Positions 41,976 through 50,750 of a stretch of 64,000 nucleotides of DNA are shown here, one piece after another. Origin of the DNA: Vibrio gallicus (GTDB taxonomy: Bacteria > Pseudomonadota > Gammaproteobacteria > Enterobacterales > Vibrionaceae); contig NZ_AP024871.1 in NCBI RefSeq assembly GCF_024346875.1, positions 1,736,001 through 1,800,000 on the forward strand, written 5' to 3'. The notes below the pieces were generated by a model. It was not told the origin of the DNA, ran no database searches, and saw only the letters and a program-made list of their open reading frames with translations. A program made the position numbers and the translations under genes. The number at the start of each line of letters is the position of its first letter. The stretch's first letter is position 1.

Positions 41976-42674
41976 ATGACAAAAACTCAAATCCTTTGGC
42001 AGGACACACACCTAACCGGTTTATGCCAATCCCATTTAATTCCAACTAACATCAATGAACAACGTCTCCTCGTTCATACTTTAGTTGCTAGGGATTTACA
42101 AAATCTTGCTAGGGCTGCGCACGCTGAAGGATTTGAATTAAACATTGCAAGTGGATTTAGAGACTTCTCCCGCCAGAAGGCCATTTGGAATAGTAAGTTT
42201 ACCGGGCAGCGTGCGATTTTAGACTCCGACTCTCACCCTATAGACCCACACTCTCTCGACGATGAACAAAAAATCACGGCTATCATGCGCTGGTCAGCAC
42301 TACCTGGAGCCAGTCGTCACCATTGGGGAACAGATTTTGATGTCTACGCGCAAAACACCCTTCCTAAGGACACACACCTAAAACTAGAACCTTGGGAATA
42401 CCTAGCTGGTCATCAAATACATTTTTATAATTGGCTACAAAAAAATGCACATCTATTTGGGTTTTTCTTTCCTTATAGCAAGGATTTAGGCGGGGTAGCC
42501 GCTGAACCTTGGCACATAAGCCATAAAGCAGTAGCAACTCAAGCTCTACACCACCTATCCCCTCTGTTACTTAGCAGTACATTATTAAACCACCCTATTG
42601 AAGGCTCGAGTGCCATTATCAACAATATTGATAACCTTTACGTTCGATACATCTCAAATATATCTATTGATTAG
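41976..42674 (+). CDS. M15 family D-alanyl-D-alanine carboxypeptidase-like protein
   Basis: A 232-residue VanY/M15-type peptidase. Zinc and catalytic residues are visible: SRHHWGTDFDVY (His116, Asp122 region), and AEPWHISHK (Glu177, His180). No signal peptide is seen, which is odd for a cell-wall enzyme; the protein may be cytosolic or act on recycled peptides. The coding sequence contains the 12-mer AGGACACACACC twice (42001 and 42367), in the same frame, giving DTHL at residues 10-13 and 132-135. It follows dapE after 4 bp. Confidence 0.88.
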   Translation: MTKTQILWQDTHLTGLCQSHLIPTNINEQRLLVHTLVARDLQNLARAAHAEGFELNIASGFRDFSRQKAIWNSKFTGQRAILDSDSHPIDPHSLDDEQKITAIMRWSALPGASRHHWGTDFDVYAQNTLPKDTHLKLEPWEYLAGHQIHFYNWLQKNAHLFGFFFPYSKDLGGVAAEPWHISHKAVATQALHHLSPLLLSSTLLNHPIEGSSAIINNIDNLYVRYISNISID

Positions 42675-42698
42675 AATAAACAACATAGGACACACACC
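42001..42698 (+). repeat. Three direct copies of the 12-mer AGGACACACACC
   Basis: Copies at 42001-42012, 42367-42378 (both inside the M15 peptidase gene) and 42687-42698 (just before the DUF2897 start). The same 12-mer recurs inverted at 44360-44371 beside the transposase and as both arms of a hairpin at 55413-55453. Confidence 0.7.
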
Positions 42699-42700
42699 GA

Positions 42701-42922
42701 ATGCTTTTAGATTTAATTTTTAACCCTTGGGTCATTATCTTCGTCGTTGTATGTATAGTTGTAGGGAATATTGCAGCTTTAAAGCACACTGCTAATTTTA
42801 AAATAAGTACAATGTCAGAAAAAAAACGCGATGAGCTTGAACGGTTAAAGCAGTATGACGAAGAGCGCCAAGCTAGAAACCAAAAAGATGAAAATGAACC
42901 TAATGACTTCAAAGATAAGTAA
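42701..42922 (+). CDS. DUF2897 family small membrane protein
   Basis: A 73-residue protein with one N-terminal membrane span (about 5-25, NPWVIIFVVVCIVVGNIAAL) and a charged cytosolic tail. Family DUF2897, usually next to dapE and the M15 gene in vibrios. Function unknown. The copy of AGGACACACACC at 42687-42698 occupies the place where a ribosome binding site would be. Confidence 0.8.
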   Translation: MLLDLIFNPWVIIFVVVCIVVGNIAALKHTANFKISTMSEKKRDELERLKQYDEERQARNQKDENEPNDFKDK

Positions 42923-42931
42923 TAAATGCTT

Positions 42932-42966
42932 TTAAGGACAGTCCGAGGTATCTCAAGGACAGTCTC
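42932..42966 (+). repeat. Left REP-like pair flanking the transposase gene
   Basis: AAGGACAGTC occurs twice, at 42934-42943 and 42955-42964. The first copy extends to TTAAGGACAG (42932-42941), whose inverse lies on the far side of the transposase gene. Both contain the GGAC tetranucleotide reported for some REP families. Confidence 0.7.
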
Positions 42967-43131
42967 ATATATTTTCATCAAAGATCACGCTGTATTTAGG
43001 TACCTCGATAAGCATATTGAGGAAAATATTTACACTAGAAAGCACTGCTTATAATAGGAAGGGGAAGATAGTTAATATTGAGACAATACTAGCAGTACTA
43101 GTTCGAGTCTATTACTGGTTCCTACTACTTG

Positions 43132-44103
43132 TTAGGCCCCTCTTTCCTGAAGTCGATAGAGACATATCTTATTCTTACCCAAAATAGACTTTAACGCTTG
43201 AATATCATTAGGGTCACCTACCGCTGTTCGGCCTGTTTGTCCTAATTGAGTGCACACTTTAATCCACTCTTTAGGGTGAAGCTGTAACCGTTCCAATATT
43301 GGAGGGCATTGTTCACTAACTGAAGCCTTACCTTGTCGAATATGCCGAGCTGACCAATCAACTAACTCAATATAGTCTGAGAGAATCAAAGGAACACCTT
43401 CATAAGCTTCGTTTAATACATCCCCGACAAACGGATAAAGGCAAGGTGCATTAATTTCCCCTTGATAAGCTCGGGCTATTCTCGCTTTTATAGAGGTAAA
43501 ATCCGACGCTTCAGGTGTATCCACAATACCAGCGCGAACAGGGTTAAGGTCAACATAGACCATTGCGGCGATCAGTGCTTTTTCATCCAACAAAGCCTGG
43601 CTTTTATACCGGCTCTCCCAAAAATGACCTCTGCAGTTATCCTCATCATTGGCTCGGCATGCAATGTCATAATTGAGCTCTTTCATGAACCAACTTAGGC
43701 ACCATAGTCTCTCACGCCATTGTTCAATGATTTTCAGACAAGCCGCCTCTTCTATCGCACACTCAATCTGACCGCTTTTCCACCGCATAATCAAATTCGG
43801 TAAGTTATGCTCTAACCCCCATCTTTCAACAACTTCAAACGGTGATAAATTTTCAGCTTTGTCTTTGTTGAGGTGGATAACTAGATGATAGTGATTACTC
43901 ATAATTGCATATGCACAAATATCGATACAATATAACTTAGACAAGGTTTGTAATTTCGTCTCAATCCAGTCTTTACGGTGCTCGTAGCTAATATTATTCG
44001 TGATATCTTTTCCACAAAGAAAACTTTGTCTAACACACCGCGAAACACAGTGATAATAAGGCGTCGCTTCGACAGATACGAGTTGCTTTCTTGCTGTTGT
44101 CAC
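43132..44103 (-). CDS. REP-associated tyrosine transposase (RAYT, Y1_Tnp)
   Basis: A 323-residue single-strand DNA transposase of the HUH/Y1 family. The HUH metal motif is HYH (His71-Tyr72-His73, in IMSNHYHLVIHL); the candidate nucleophile is Tyr183 in MVYVDLNPVRAG. FWESRYKSQAL is the other family block. RAYTs do not carry classical ends; they act on REP repeats scattered in the host genome. The gene is complete and on a minus-strand unit of its own. Flanking GGAC-containing repeats point inward from both sides, consistent with this role. Confidence 0.9.
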   Translation of the reverse strand: MTTARKQLVSVEATPYYHCVSRCVRQSFLCGKDITNNISYEHRKDWIETKLQTLSKLYCIDICAYAIMSNHYHLVIHLNKDKAENLSPFEVVERWGLEHNLPNLIMRWKSGQIECAIEEAACLKIIEQWRERLWCLSWFMKELNYDIACRANDEDNCRGHFWESRYKSQALLDEKALIAAMVYVDLNPVRAGIVDTPEASDFTSIKARIARAYQGEINAPCLYPFVGDVLNEAYEGVPLILSDYIELVDWSARHIRQGKASVSEQCPPILERLQLHPKEWIKVCTQLGQTGRTAVGDPNDIQALKSILGKNKICLYRLQERGA

Positions 44104-44311
44104 CAGAAACCCCCTTACAATAACAAATCATCTTATAGTGATAGTACAGTCAGGAGAGGAACACTCTTAAAGAAGCCTAAAAACCCTTCAAATAAACAAA
44201 AGTTCATACTAAATCTCATACTTTCATGCGAAAAACAAAAGCTTAATAGCTTAATTCTGATGACCTAATTATGAATATAAAGTCGAGTCTAAAGCATAAC
44301 CATTAAGCGGT

Positions 44312-44372
44312 CTGTCCTTAATTTAGCGCAGTCTACCCCTAAATTGGCGGGGTGAAATTGGTGTGTGTCCTT
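44312..44372 (-). repeat. Right REP-like pair flanking the transposase gene
   Basis: CTGTCCTTAA (44312-44321) is the exact inverse of TTAAGGACAG at 42932-42941. GGTGTGTGTCCT (44360-44371) is the inverse of the 12-mer AGGACACACACC, preceded by AAATT as in the right arm at 55437-55453. Confidence 0.7.
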
Positions 44373-44401
44373 GATACAGGGGGAGAGTAAAGTTGGGGAA
44401 T

Positions 44402-44431
44402 AAAAAACGCCCAACTCTAAGAGTGGGCGTT
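44402..44431 (-). terminator. Intrinsic terminator of bamC
   Basis: An AACGCCCA/TGGGCGTT stem (44406-44413 with 44424-44431) extended by CTC/GAG with one bulge and a 3-nt loop. A T-run follows on the minus strand. Confidence 0.8.
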
Positions 44432-44438
44432 GTTAGTT

Positions 44439-45488
44439 TTATTTGTCGTCAGTATCAGTATCTTTAGCTGGTTCGTCTTTCATGACTTCAACTAGCACTG
44501 GTAACATATCTTCAAGCATTTCCTCTGTGACTGGTTTGCCTTTGGCGTCAGTTATATTTATAGAGGTTCGGTTGCCTAAATCACCAAGCAAGAAGGTATA
44601 TGTCTCTGAATTATAATTCAAAGGTTTGGTTCCGACTCGGTCCCAAAAATCGTCGTCAGGCGCTGCGTAGCTGGCCTTAATTGTACCTTGAGATTGATTA
44701 CGCTCTTCTAAACTAAAGCCCATAACCGGTAGTAATTCAGGAACCCTTTGCCAAAATACATTGTATTGCGCGCGAGCGATAATTATAGGTAAACCACTAC
44801 GATCTTTGCCCATGCTCAATGGGATAACCTTAACTAAAGCAAGGGCTTGTCTTGCCGCCTCTTCCCTCACGCTTTGATCATAACGTGACGTAACAAGGTT
44901 TGTCATAAAGGTGTTATAACGTTCTTTATTGGTACGAGAAACCGGTTTTTCTTCACCGCCTTCTTTCCACGCAATCAGACTGATACGGAAGCCATAACGA
45001 GAGTTTTGCTCGAAGCGCTCAATCTTAAATCGACTTTGTAAGGTCTCTTCTTCGTCTTCTTCTTCCCAAACGATCCAGTCTGTTTCTAGGCTATTATCTG
45101 ATTCTTCAACAAGTTTAATATCTCGCTCTGAAATCATATTCTTTACTGTTTCCCAGACCTTATCGCGCTCTTCGGAAGTTAACAGCCACAACGTAACCTC
45201 TCCATCTTTTTGATCGGTACGAGCTCCAGGAATCAACTCCAAAACTTGTTGTGGTGGTCGAATATCTACCTGCTTACCAATTCCACCAGAAAACTCACCC
45301 TTAGGAATATCATAATCAGGATAATGCTCTAAGGTTTGCTCAGGCGAAGATACAATAGCCGAGGTTGGCTCAACCTCTAGATACTTAAAGTCGTCTTTTG
45401 CTTGACGTCGCTCAGCGGCACTGCCTGCGCAGCCACTTAAAACAGCAACAGCCAGTGAGCTTATCACTAGCTGATTAACAAATTTCAT
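44439..45488 (-). CDS. bamC: Outer-membrane assembly lipoprotein BamC
   Basis: A 349-residue lipoprotein of the BAM complex that inserts outer-membrane proteins. The lipobox is LSGC with the lipidated cysteine at residue 20 after a typical signal sequence. Two helix-grip domains follow (about 100-210 and 225-335). E. coli BamC has 344 residues. It lies 43 bp after dapA on the same strand, the conserved pair dapA-bamC. Confidence 0.95.
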   Translation of the reverse strand: MKFVNQLVISSLAVAVLSGCAGSAAERRQAKDDFKYLEVEPTSAIVSSPEQTLEHYPDYDIPKGEFSGGIGKQVDIRPPQQVLELIPGARTDQKDGEVTLWLLTSEERDKVWETVKNMISERDIKLVEESDNSLETDWIVWEEEDEEETLQSRFKIERFEQNSRYGFRISLIAWKEGGEEKPVSRTNKERYNTFMTNLVTSRYDQSVREEAARQALALVKVIPLSMGKDRSGLPIIIARAQYNVFWQRVPELLPVMGFSLEERNQSQGTIKASYAAPDDDFWDRVGTKPLNYNSETYTFLLGDLGNRTSINITDAKGKPVTEEMLEDMLPVLVEVMKDEPAKDTDTDDK

Positions 45489-45531
45489 CGATACTCCTAG
45501 CCACTATCATGAGATAGTGTATGACGGTGCT

Positions 45532-46410
45532 CTAAGCGAGATTCGCTTGCTCTAGAGCAGCTTTAACCACCTGCTGACTCTGCTCCGATAATGAAGTTAA
45601 CGGCAAACGCAGATGGTTTTGTTGAATTAAATTGAGATGATAAGCGGCCCATTTTACTGGAATCGGGCTGGATTCTACAAATAAACCTTTGTGAAGTCCG
45701 ACTAAGCTCTGATTAATTGTTTCAGCTTCGTCAAACTTACCTTGCTTGGCTAGATTATAGATAGTGGCCATATCTTTAGCTGCAACATTATTAGTCACAG
45801 AGATCACACCATTACCACCTTGTTTAACAAACTCAAGACCGGTTTCATCATCACCAGAGAGTAAGATGAAATCTTTTCCACAAAGTTCCCGATGTTCAGC
45901 AATACGAGAAAGATCTGCGGTTGCATCTTTAAGGCCAACAATGTTTTCTAGTTTAGACAAGCGCGCAACAGTTTCTGGCTTCAGGTCGACACCAGTACGG
46001 CCAGGAACATTATATAGGATAACGGGTACTGCACTAACGCGAGAGATCGCTTTGAAGTGTTGGTATAAGCCCTCTTGAGTCGGCTTATTGTAATAAGGAG
46101 TCACACTAAGGCAACCAGCGATCCCAGAATCATTCAATAGACGGCTAAACGTCACGGCTTCATGGGTCGCGTTGGCTCCCGTACCGGCAATAACAGGAAT
46201 ACGACCTGCTGCAAATTGTACGGTTTTATTTACCACCTTTACATGTTCTTCAACAGTTAAAGTTGCTGACTCACCCGTAGTACCTACGGCAACAATTGCA
46301 TCAGTGCCTGCTTCAATATGGTACTCCACCAAGTTTTGAAGGCTTTGATAATCCACTTCTCCGTCTTGGTTCAACGGTGTGATTAAAGCAACAATACTAC
46401 CTGAAAACAT
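45532..46410 (-). CDS. dapA: 4-hydroxy-tetrahydrodipicolinate synthase
   Basis: First committed step of lysine and diaminopimelate synthesis, joining pyruvate and aspartate semialdehyde. The TIM-barrel protein has GTTGESATL, the catalytic tyrosine in YNVPGRTG and the Schiff-base lysine in [10 protein letters not shown]. The ATG at 46410 gives 292 residues, the same as E. coli, with GGGAGTGG just upstream; an in-frame ATG at 46494 adds 28 unsupported residues. Divergent from gcvR. Confidence 0.97.
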   Translation of the reverse strand: MFSGSIVALITPLNQDGEVDYQSLQNLVEYHIEAGTDAIVAVGTTGESATLTVEEHVKVVNKTVQFAAGRIPVIAGTGANATHEAVTFSRLLNDSGIAGCLSVTPYYNKPTQEGLYQHFKAISRVSAVPVILYNVPGRTGVDLKPETVARLSKLENIVGLKDATADLSRIAEHRELCGKDFILLSGDDETGLEFVKQGGNGVISVTNNVAAKDMATIYNLAKQGKFDEAETINQSLVGLHKGLFVESSPIPVKWAAYHLNLIQQNHLRLPLTSLSEQSQQVVKAALEQANLA

Positions 46411-46666
46411 GATCCACTCCCTAATCTTGATTGATATAGCATGGTACTTGATAGCGCTTAGATTAGACAAGGGATACACGAGCAAGAATCGCATTATTTA
46501 CGGTTATTTTGCATAAAGGCTGACTCAAAACAAAGTCGTTAGCTTCAAATTATAATTTTCTAACATTTCTGGTCACAACACAAAACTAAAGCGTGTAAAA
46601 TATTACAATAGTTCCCTTCTGGGAAACCGGCTTCAAGGTCGACTTTTTGCTAAGGATGCATATTCA

Positions 46667-47206
46667 ATGTCGCAACATCTCGTGATTACTGCAATAGGCG
46701 CGGACCGCGCAGGCATAGGAAACCAAGTCATTCAGCTGGTATCAAAGATTGGCTGCAATATTGTAGATAGCCGCTTAGCTATATTTGGTAACGAATTTAC
46801 TCTGATAATGATGGTTTCAGGTACTAATGCGCAAATTGCTCGTATCGAACATACCCTGCCACAGCTTGGCCAAGAGCTAGATTTAGCGACAATGATGAAA
46901 CGAACCTCCAGGCACCGAGAAGTGATTCAAAACTTTACCTTGGAAGCCCATATTGTTTCAGCTGATAAAGTCGGATTGACCGAAGGCATCACCCAGTTCT
47001 TTGCCCAGCGCGATATTGGTCTGGATTCTTTAAGCGCTCAGACTTTACTCGCCAATAAGACACCAAATAAAGAAGACCAATTTCAGATCACCCTCACCGC
47101 TTCTTTATCTGACGAATACAATCTAATGGAATTACAAGAAGCCTTTAATGAATTGTGTTTAAGCCTTGGCGTTAATGGAACACTCAACTTTTTGAATAAT
47201 GGATAA
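46667..47206 (+). CDS. gcvR: Glycine cleavage system regulator GcvR
   Basis: A 179-residue protein of two ACT domains (about 5-80 and 92-170) that antagonises GcvA. It starts SQHLVITAIGADRAGIGNQV and the second domain starts LEAHIVSADKVGLTEGI. E. coli GcvR has 190 residues. It is followed by bcp after 9 bp, as in E. coli. Confidence 0.92.
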   Translation: MSQHLVITAIGADRAGIGNQVIQLVSKIGCNIVDSRLAIFGNEFTLIMMVSGTNAQIARIEHTLPQLGQELDLATMMKRTSRHREVIQNFTLEAHIVSADKVGLTEGITQFFAQRDIGLDSLSAQTLLANKTPNKEDQFQITLTASLSDEYNLMELQEAFNELCLSLGVNGTLNFLNNG

Positions 47207-47215
47207 GGAAACAAC

Positions 47216-47683
47216 ATGCAGACATTGCAAGCGGGGGCTACCGCACCCGACGTAACACTTTTGGACCAAGATAATCAACCCGTATCAATCACCGACTTTA
47301 AAGGTAAGAAAGTTCTCTTTTATTTTTACCCTAAAGCGATGACACCAGGCTGTACTGTTCAAGCGCAAGGCTTACGTGATATCAAAGCTGAATTAGATGA
47401 TAAAGGTGTTGTGGTACTTGGCGTTAGCATCGACCCTGTGAAGCGCTTAAGTAAGTTTATCGAACGCGATCAGCTTAACTTCACCCTACTCTCAGATGAA
47501 GACCATGCTGCGGCTGAGCAATTCGGGGTATGGGGAGAGAGGAAAGTTATGGGACGAGTATACGATGGACTGCATCGCATTAGCTTCTTAATTGATGAAA
47601 ATGGTGTGATTGAGCATGTCTTCAATAAGTTCAAAACCAAAGAGCACCATCAAGTTGTTTTGGATTATCTAAACAACGCCTAA
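47216..47683 (+). CDS. bcp: Thiol peroxidase Bcp (one-cysteine form)
   Basis: A 155-residue peroxiredoxin of the Bcp/PrxQ group that reduces hydroperoxides. The peroxidatic Cys46 is in KAMTPGCTVQAQ. In E. coli the resolving cysteine lies five residues on (C45-x4-C50); here that position is Gln51 and no other cysteine exists in the protein, so an external thiol must resolve it. Operon with gcvR. A terminator shared with convergent perM follows. Confidence 0.93.
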   Translation: MQTLQAGATAPDVTLLDQDNQPVSITDFKGKKVLFYFYPKAMTPGCTVQAQGLRDIKAELDDKGVVVLGVSIDPVKRLSKFIERDQLNFTLLSDEDHAAAEQFGVWGERKVMGRVYDGLHRISFLIDENGVIEHVFNKFKTKEHHQVVLDYLNNA

Positions 47684-47696
47684 CCCGTTCATTAAT

Positions 47697-47730
47697 AAAA
47701 AATAGCCGCTTCAAAAGCGGCTATTTTTTT
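47697..47730. terminator. Bidirectional terminator, bcp / perM
   Basis: A 12-bp AAAATAGCCGCT/AGCGGCTATTTT stem (47699-47710 with 47716-47727) with a TCAAA loop. Confidence 0.88.
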
Positions 47731-47732
47731 GT

Positions 47733-48809
47733 TTATTCTGCAACGCTATCGATATCGGGTTCCTTGGTATATGTAAAAGCACTAATGACGGCTTTAACCA
47801 AGGTTGCTAGTGGTATAGCAAAGAAAATCCCCCAGAATCCCCACAGACCTCCAAACACCAATACAGCAACAATAATTGCAACAGGGTGAAGGTTCACTGC
47901 TTCAGAAAACAGGACAGGCACCAACACATTACCGTCGAGTGCTTGAATAATTCCATAGGCCACCAGCAAGTAATAGAATTGCGGGGACAGTCCCCACTGG
48001 AATAAGCCCACAATTGCGACCGGAATTGTTACCGCTGCTGCACCGATATAAGGAATGAGCACCGACAATCCTACCGCCAACGCCAATAAGGCTGAGTAAC
48101 GCAAATCAAGCAGATAAAAGGTGACGTAGCTTGCTAATCCAACAATCAGAATCTCCAATACCTTACCTCGGATATAATTAGAGATCTGCTGATTCATTTC
48201 CACCCATACTTTATAGGCTAAGTTTCTATTCTGGGGTAATACGCCACCTAAGGCACTCAGCATTTGCTCTTTATCTTTAAGTAAGAAGAAAATAAGCAAT
48301 GGTACCAATATTAGGTAGATACCAACTGTTGCCAGACTCACTAGTGAGGCTAATGAGCCTTTAACTATGGTTTCCCCCATCCCCATAACCTGATTTTTAA
48401 CATCGCCAAAGATTGTCTCAACATTGGTGATAGTTGCGAACTCAGGGTAGCGCTCCGGTATGGAGTGAATATAGCCCAGCAGCTCCACATACATGCTGGG
48501 AACATCATTAATAAGATTCCCAATCTGTTGCCAGATTGTTGGGATAATCCCTATCATTGAAATCAAAACTAGGCTGATAAATACAAGCAGGACACACACT
48601 ACTGCAACAGAGCGAGGTAACCCAAACTTAACCAATTTAGTTACCGGCCATTCCAGTAAATACGCTAGAACAATGGCGACTAACAGAGGCGCTATTAAGC
48701 TACCAAAAAAATAAATTGTAATGAAGCCAGCTAGGATAATAACAACCAAGCTAACTGCATGTGGGTCAGAAAAACGACGGTAATACCACTGACTCAACAT
48801 TTTAAACAT
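47733..48809 (-). CDS. perM: AI-2E family permease PerM
   Basis: A 358-residue inner-membrane protein of the AI-2 exporter (AI-2E, PerM) family with about eight membrane segments; E. coli PerM has 353. Blocks include FITIYFFGSLIAPLL near the N terminus and NVLVPVLFSEAVNLHP with GGLWGFWGIFFAIPLA near the C terminus. Substrate is unknown. Follows the TusA-like gene by 6 bp, same strand. The codons at 47983-47995 contain a perfect palindrome GGGGACAGTCCCC. Confidence 0.88.
   Translation of the reverse strand: MFKMLSQWYYRRFSDPHAVSLVVIILAGFITIYFFGSLIAPLLVAIVLAYLLEWPVTKLVKFGLPRSVAVVCVLLVFISLVLISMIGIIPTIWQQIGNLINDVPSMYVELLGYIHSIPERYPEFATITNVETIFGDVKNQVMGMGETIVKGSLASLVSLATVGIYLILVPLLIFFLLKDKEQMLSALGGVLPQNRNLAYKVWVEMNQQISNYIRGKVLEILIVGLASYVTFYLLDLRYSALLALAVGLSVLIPYIGAAAVTIPVAIVGLFQWGLSPQFYYLLVAYGIIQALDGNVLVPVLFSEAVNLHPVAIIVAVLVFGGLWGFWGIFFAIPLATLVKAVISAFTYTKEPDIDSVAE
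47983..47995. repeat. 13-bp palindrome GGGGACAGTCCCC inside perM
   Basis: A perfect inverted repeat around a central A (47989). The core GGACAGTCC matches the transposase-flanking repeats (42934-42944). It encodes part of a conserved segment of PerM, so chance or codon constraint is quite possible. Confidence 0.4.
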
Positions 48810-48815
48810 GAATGA

Positions 48816-49037
48816 CTACTCTTTGATAATCGTAAGGTGATAACAATCAGATGTACGTTCAAGCTGTGTATGCCATTGATTACTGCTGAAATATCGAATC
48901 ATATCTTCGATTGAGCTGAGCTCTGTAACCATAAACTTGATGCTTTCGCCGACTGTTAGCTCAAGGCTAGCTCGCTTGGCCAATAGTAATGACATTGGAC
49001 AACGATGTTCTGTTAAATCTATCACACTACTGCGCAT
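48816..49037 (-). CDS. TusA/SirA-family sulfur carrier-like protein
   Basis: A 73-residue protein with the family CPxx motif near the N terminus (EHRCPMSLLLAK) where the cysteine would carry sulfur. It is related to TusA and YedF; the partner is unknown. It precedes perM by 6 bp, so the two form an operon, and it is divergent from bepA. TusA proper is usually a lone gene, so I give no symbol. Confidence 0.82.
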   Translation of the reverse strand: MRSSVIDLTEHRCPMSLLLAKRASLELTVGESIKFMVTELSSIEDMIRYFSSNQWHTQLERTSDCYHLTIIKE

Positions 49038-49253
49038 GGATGAGCCTTTCTTAAAAAAGGTATTGTAATTCTTTTTAACAGAATCTGTATACCCAAGCTG
49101 GGTGTCAATGGTAACCTATTATAAGCTCAAGTGGTCATAATAAACCGCTTAAGTAGAAGAAACTAATGGAGTATTAACGAAACCATTTACTTAATAAATG
49201 GTCGTAACCTATATGCGATACGCTATCTAGTCATAGGTTACAGTTCAAATAGG

Positions 49254-50732
49254 ATGTGTTTGTTGAATCCCTTCAAGCTTAAGCCACTGCGTACCGCGTT
49301 GGCTATTTTACTCAGCTCATCAATATGTATGGCTCCCTCAAGTTGGGCCAATAGCGCGAACTTACCTGATATAGGCACCACTGCGGGTGCGACATTATCC
49401 ATAGATCAAGAGAATAATTACGGTGATGCCTATATGCGCCTACTCAGAGCGAGTCAGCCTATAGTCAGCGATCCCGTACTTTCAGAATACGTTTCAGGCT
49501 TGGGTAATCGTTTAGTCGCCAACGCAAGTGATGTGAAAACACCATTTACTTTTTTCCTGATCCGTGACAGAAACATCAATGCATTTGCATTTTTTGGCGG
49601 TCACGTTGCCCTACATACTGGCTTATTTCTACACGCAAACTCTGAGGGTGAGCTAGCATCTGTTGTTGCGCACGAAATTGCGCACGTAACCCAAAGACAC
49701 CTTGCAAGGCGCATGGAAGATCAGGCACGTAAAACGCCACTGACTATCGCAGCATTAGCCGGCTCTATTCTATTAGCGATTGCGGCGCCAGAGGCAGGAA
49801 TTGCAGCGATAACAGCGACACAAGCTGGTGCTATTCAAAGTTCAATTAACTATACGCGAAGCAACGAAAAAGAGGCAGATAGGGTCGGAATGAGCACCCT
49901 TATCAAAGCAGGTTTTGATCCCCATGCTATGCCACACTTCTTTGGTAGGCTTGCTGACCAATATCGCTATGCGAGCAAACCGCCGCCAATGTTACTAACT
50001 CACCCGTTGCCTGAAGACCGAATCACCGATACCCGTGCCCGAGCTGATAAATACCCAGTAACGCCAGTTAAGCCCTCACTCAACTTTCATTTCGCAAAAT
50101 CCAGAATCATAGCTCGCTATGTTGGCATTGATAGCGATGGCGCTTTAGATTGGTTCGCTCGTCAAGAAAAACGAGCAGCCCCTAGTATCAAGCCTGCTTA
50201 TTCCTACGGAAAAGCACTGGTTTATTTGGATAACCAGCAACTCGATAAAGCCGAGCCCCTACTGCTTCAGTTAGACAAAACGTACCCAAATAACAACTTT
50301 GTTCTTGACGCTTTATCTGATTTTTATATCGCGCGTAAGCAAGGTAAAAAAGCACAGGCTATGCTTGAAAAAGCACTCGAAACTAAGCCCAAAAATAAGG
50401 TTCTGACTATCAACCTTGCCAATGTTTTGATAGAAGACAACCAAAATCAAACAGCTGTCAGAATCCTACAACGCTTTGCTCACGACAACCCGCAAGACAC
50501 CAATGGATGGCACCTTCTAAGCAAAGCTCACGCAAACCTAGGTGATTCAGCAAATGAGGTTGCTGCCCGTGGTGAGCTATACGCGCTTAATGCCAATTGG
50601 AATCGAGCTATTCAAAGCTTTACTCAAGCCGCTCAATTATCAGATCTGGGAAGCTTACAACAAGCCAGATTTGACGCCCGTATCGATCAACTATTACAAC
50701 AACGTGATCAATTCATGTCCCTACAAGACTAA
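49254..50732 (+). CDS. bepA: Periplasmic metalloprotease/chaperone BepA
   Basis: An M48 zinc protease that checks LptD and BAM substrates in the periplasm. A signal peptide (cleavage likely after SSWA) precedes the protease domain with VVAHEIAHVTQRHL (His140, Glu141, His144), the third ligand in NEKEADRVG and THPLPEDR; then C-terminal tetratricopeptide repeats. ATG 49254 has AGG only bases before it; TTG at 49260 or 49263 is better spaced, so the true start may be 6 or 9 bp downstream. E. coli BepA has 487 residues. yfgD follows, as in E. coli. Confidence 0.94.
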   Translation: MCLLNPFKLKPLRTALAILLSSSICMAPSSWANSANLPDIGTTAGATLSIDQENNYGDAYMRLLRASQPIVSDPVLSEYVSGLGNRLVANASDVKTPFTFFLIRDRNINAFAFFGGHVALHTGLFLHANSEGELASVVAHEIAHVTQRHLARRMEDQARKTPLTIAALAGSILLAIAAPEAGIAAITATQAGAIQSSINYTRSNEKEADRVGMSTLIKAGFDPHAMPHFFGRLADQYRYASKPPPMLLTHPLPEDRITDTRARADKYPVTPVKPSLNFHFAKSRIIARYVGIDSDGALDWFARQEKRAAPSIKPAYSYGKALVYLDNQQLDKAEPLLLQLDKTYPNNNFVLDALSDFYIARKQGKKAQAMLEKALETKPKNKVLTINLANVLIEDNQNQTAVRILQRFAHDNPQDTNGWHLLSKAHANLGDSANEVAARGELYALNANWNRAIQSFTQAAQLSDLGSLQQARFDARIDQLLQQRDQFMSLQD

Positions 50733-50750
50733 ACAATCAAAGGAATTTTT

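Larger units (their letters stand above)
44104..44438. other. Gap between transposase gene and bamC
   Basis: This 335-bp stretch holds the right-hand repeats (44312-44372) and the bamC terminator (44402-44431). Bases 44104-44280 are AT-rich and probably include the transposase promoter, but no clear -35/-10 pair was found. No small ORF with support was seen. Confidence 0.5.

Noticed and set aside
43132..44103. IS200/IS605 insertion sequence
   Set aside because: The RAYT-type protein is longer than TnpA of IS200, there is no TnpB, and the flanks are short REP-like repeats rather than insertion-sequence ends.
46411..46494. Longer dapA from ATG at 46494
   Set aside because: The 292-residue form matches E. 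coli exactly and has a strong ribosome binding site.
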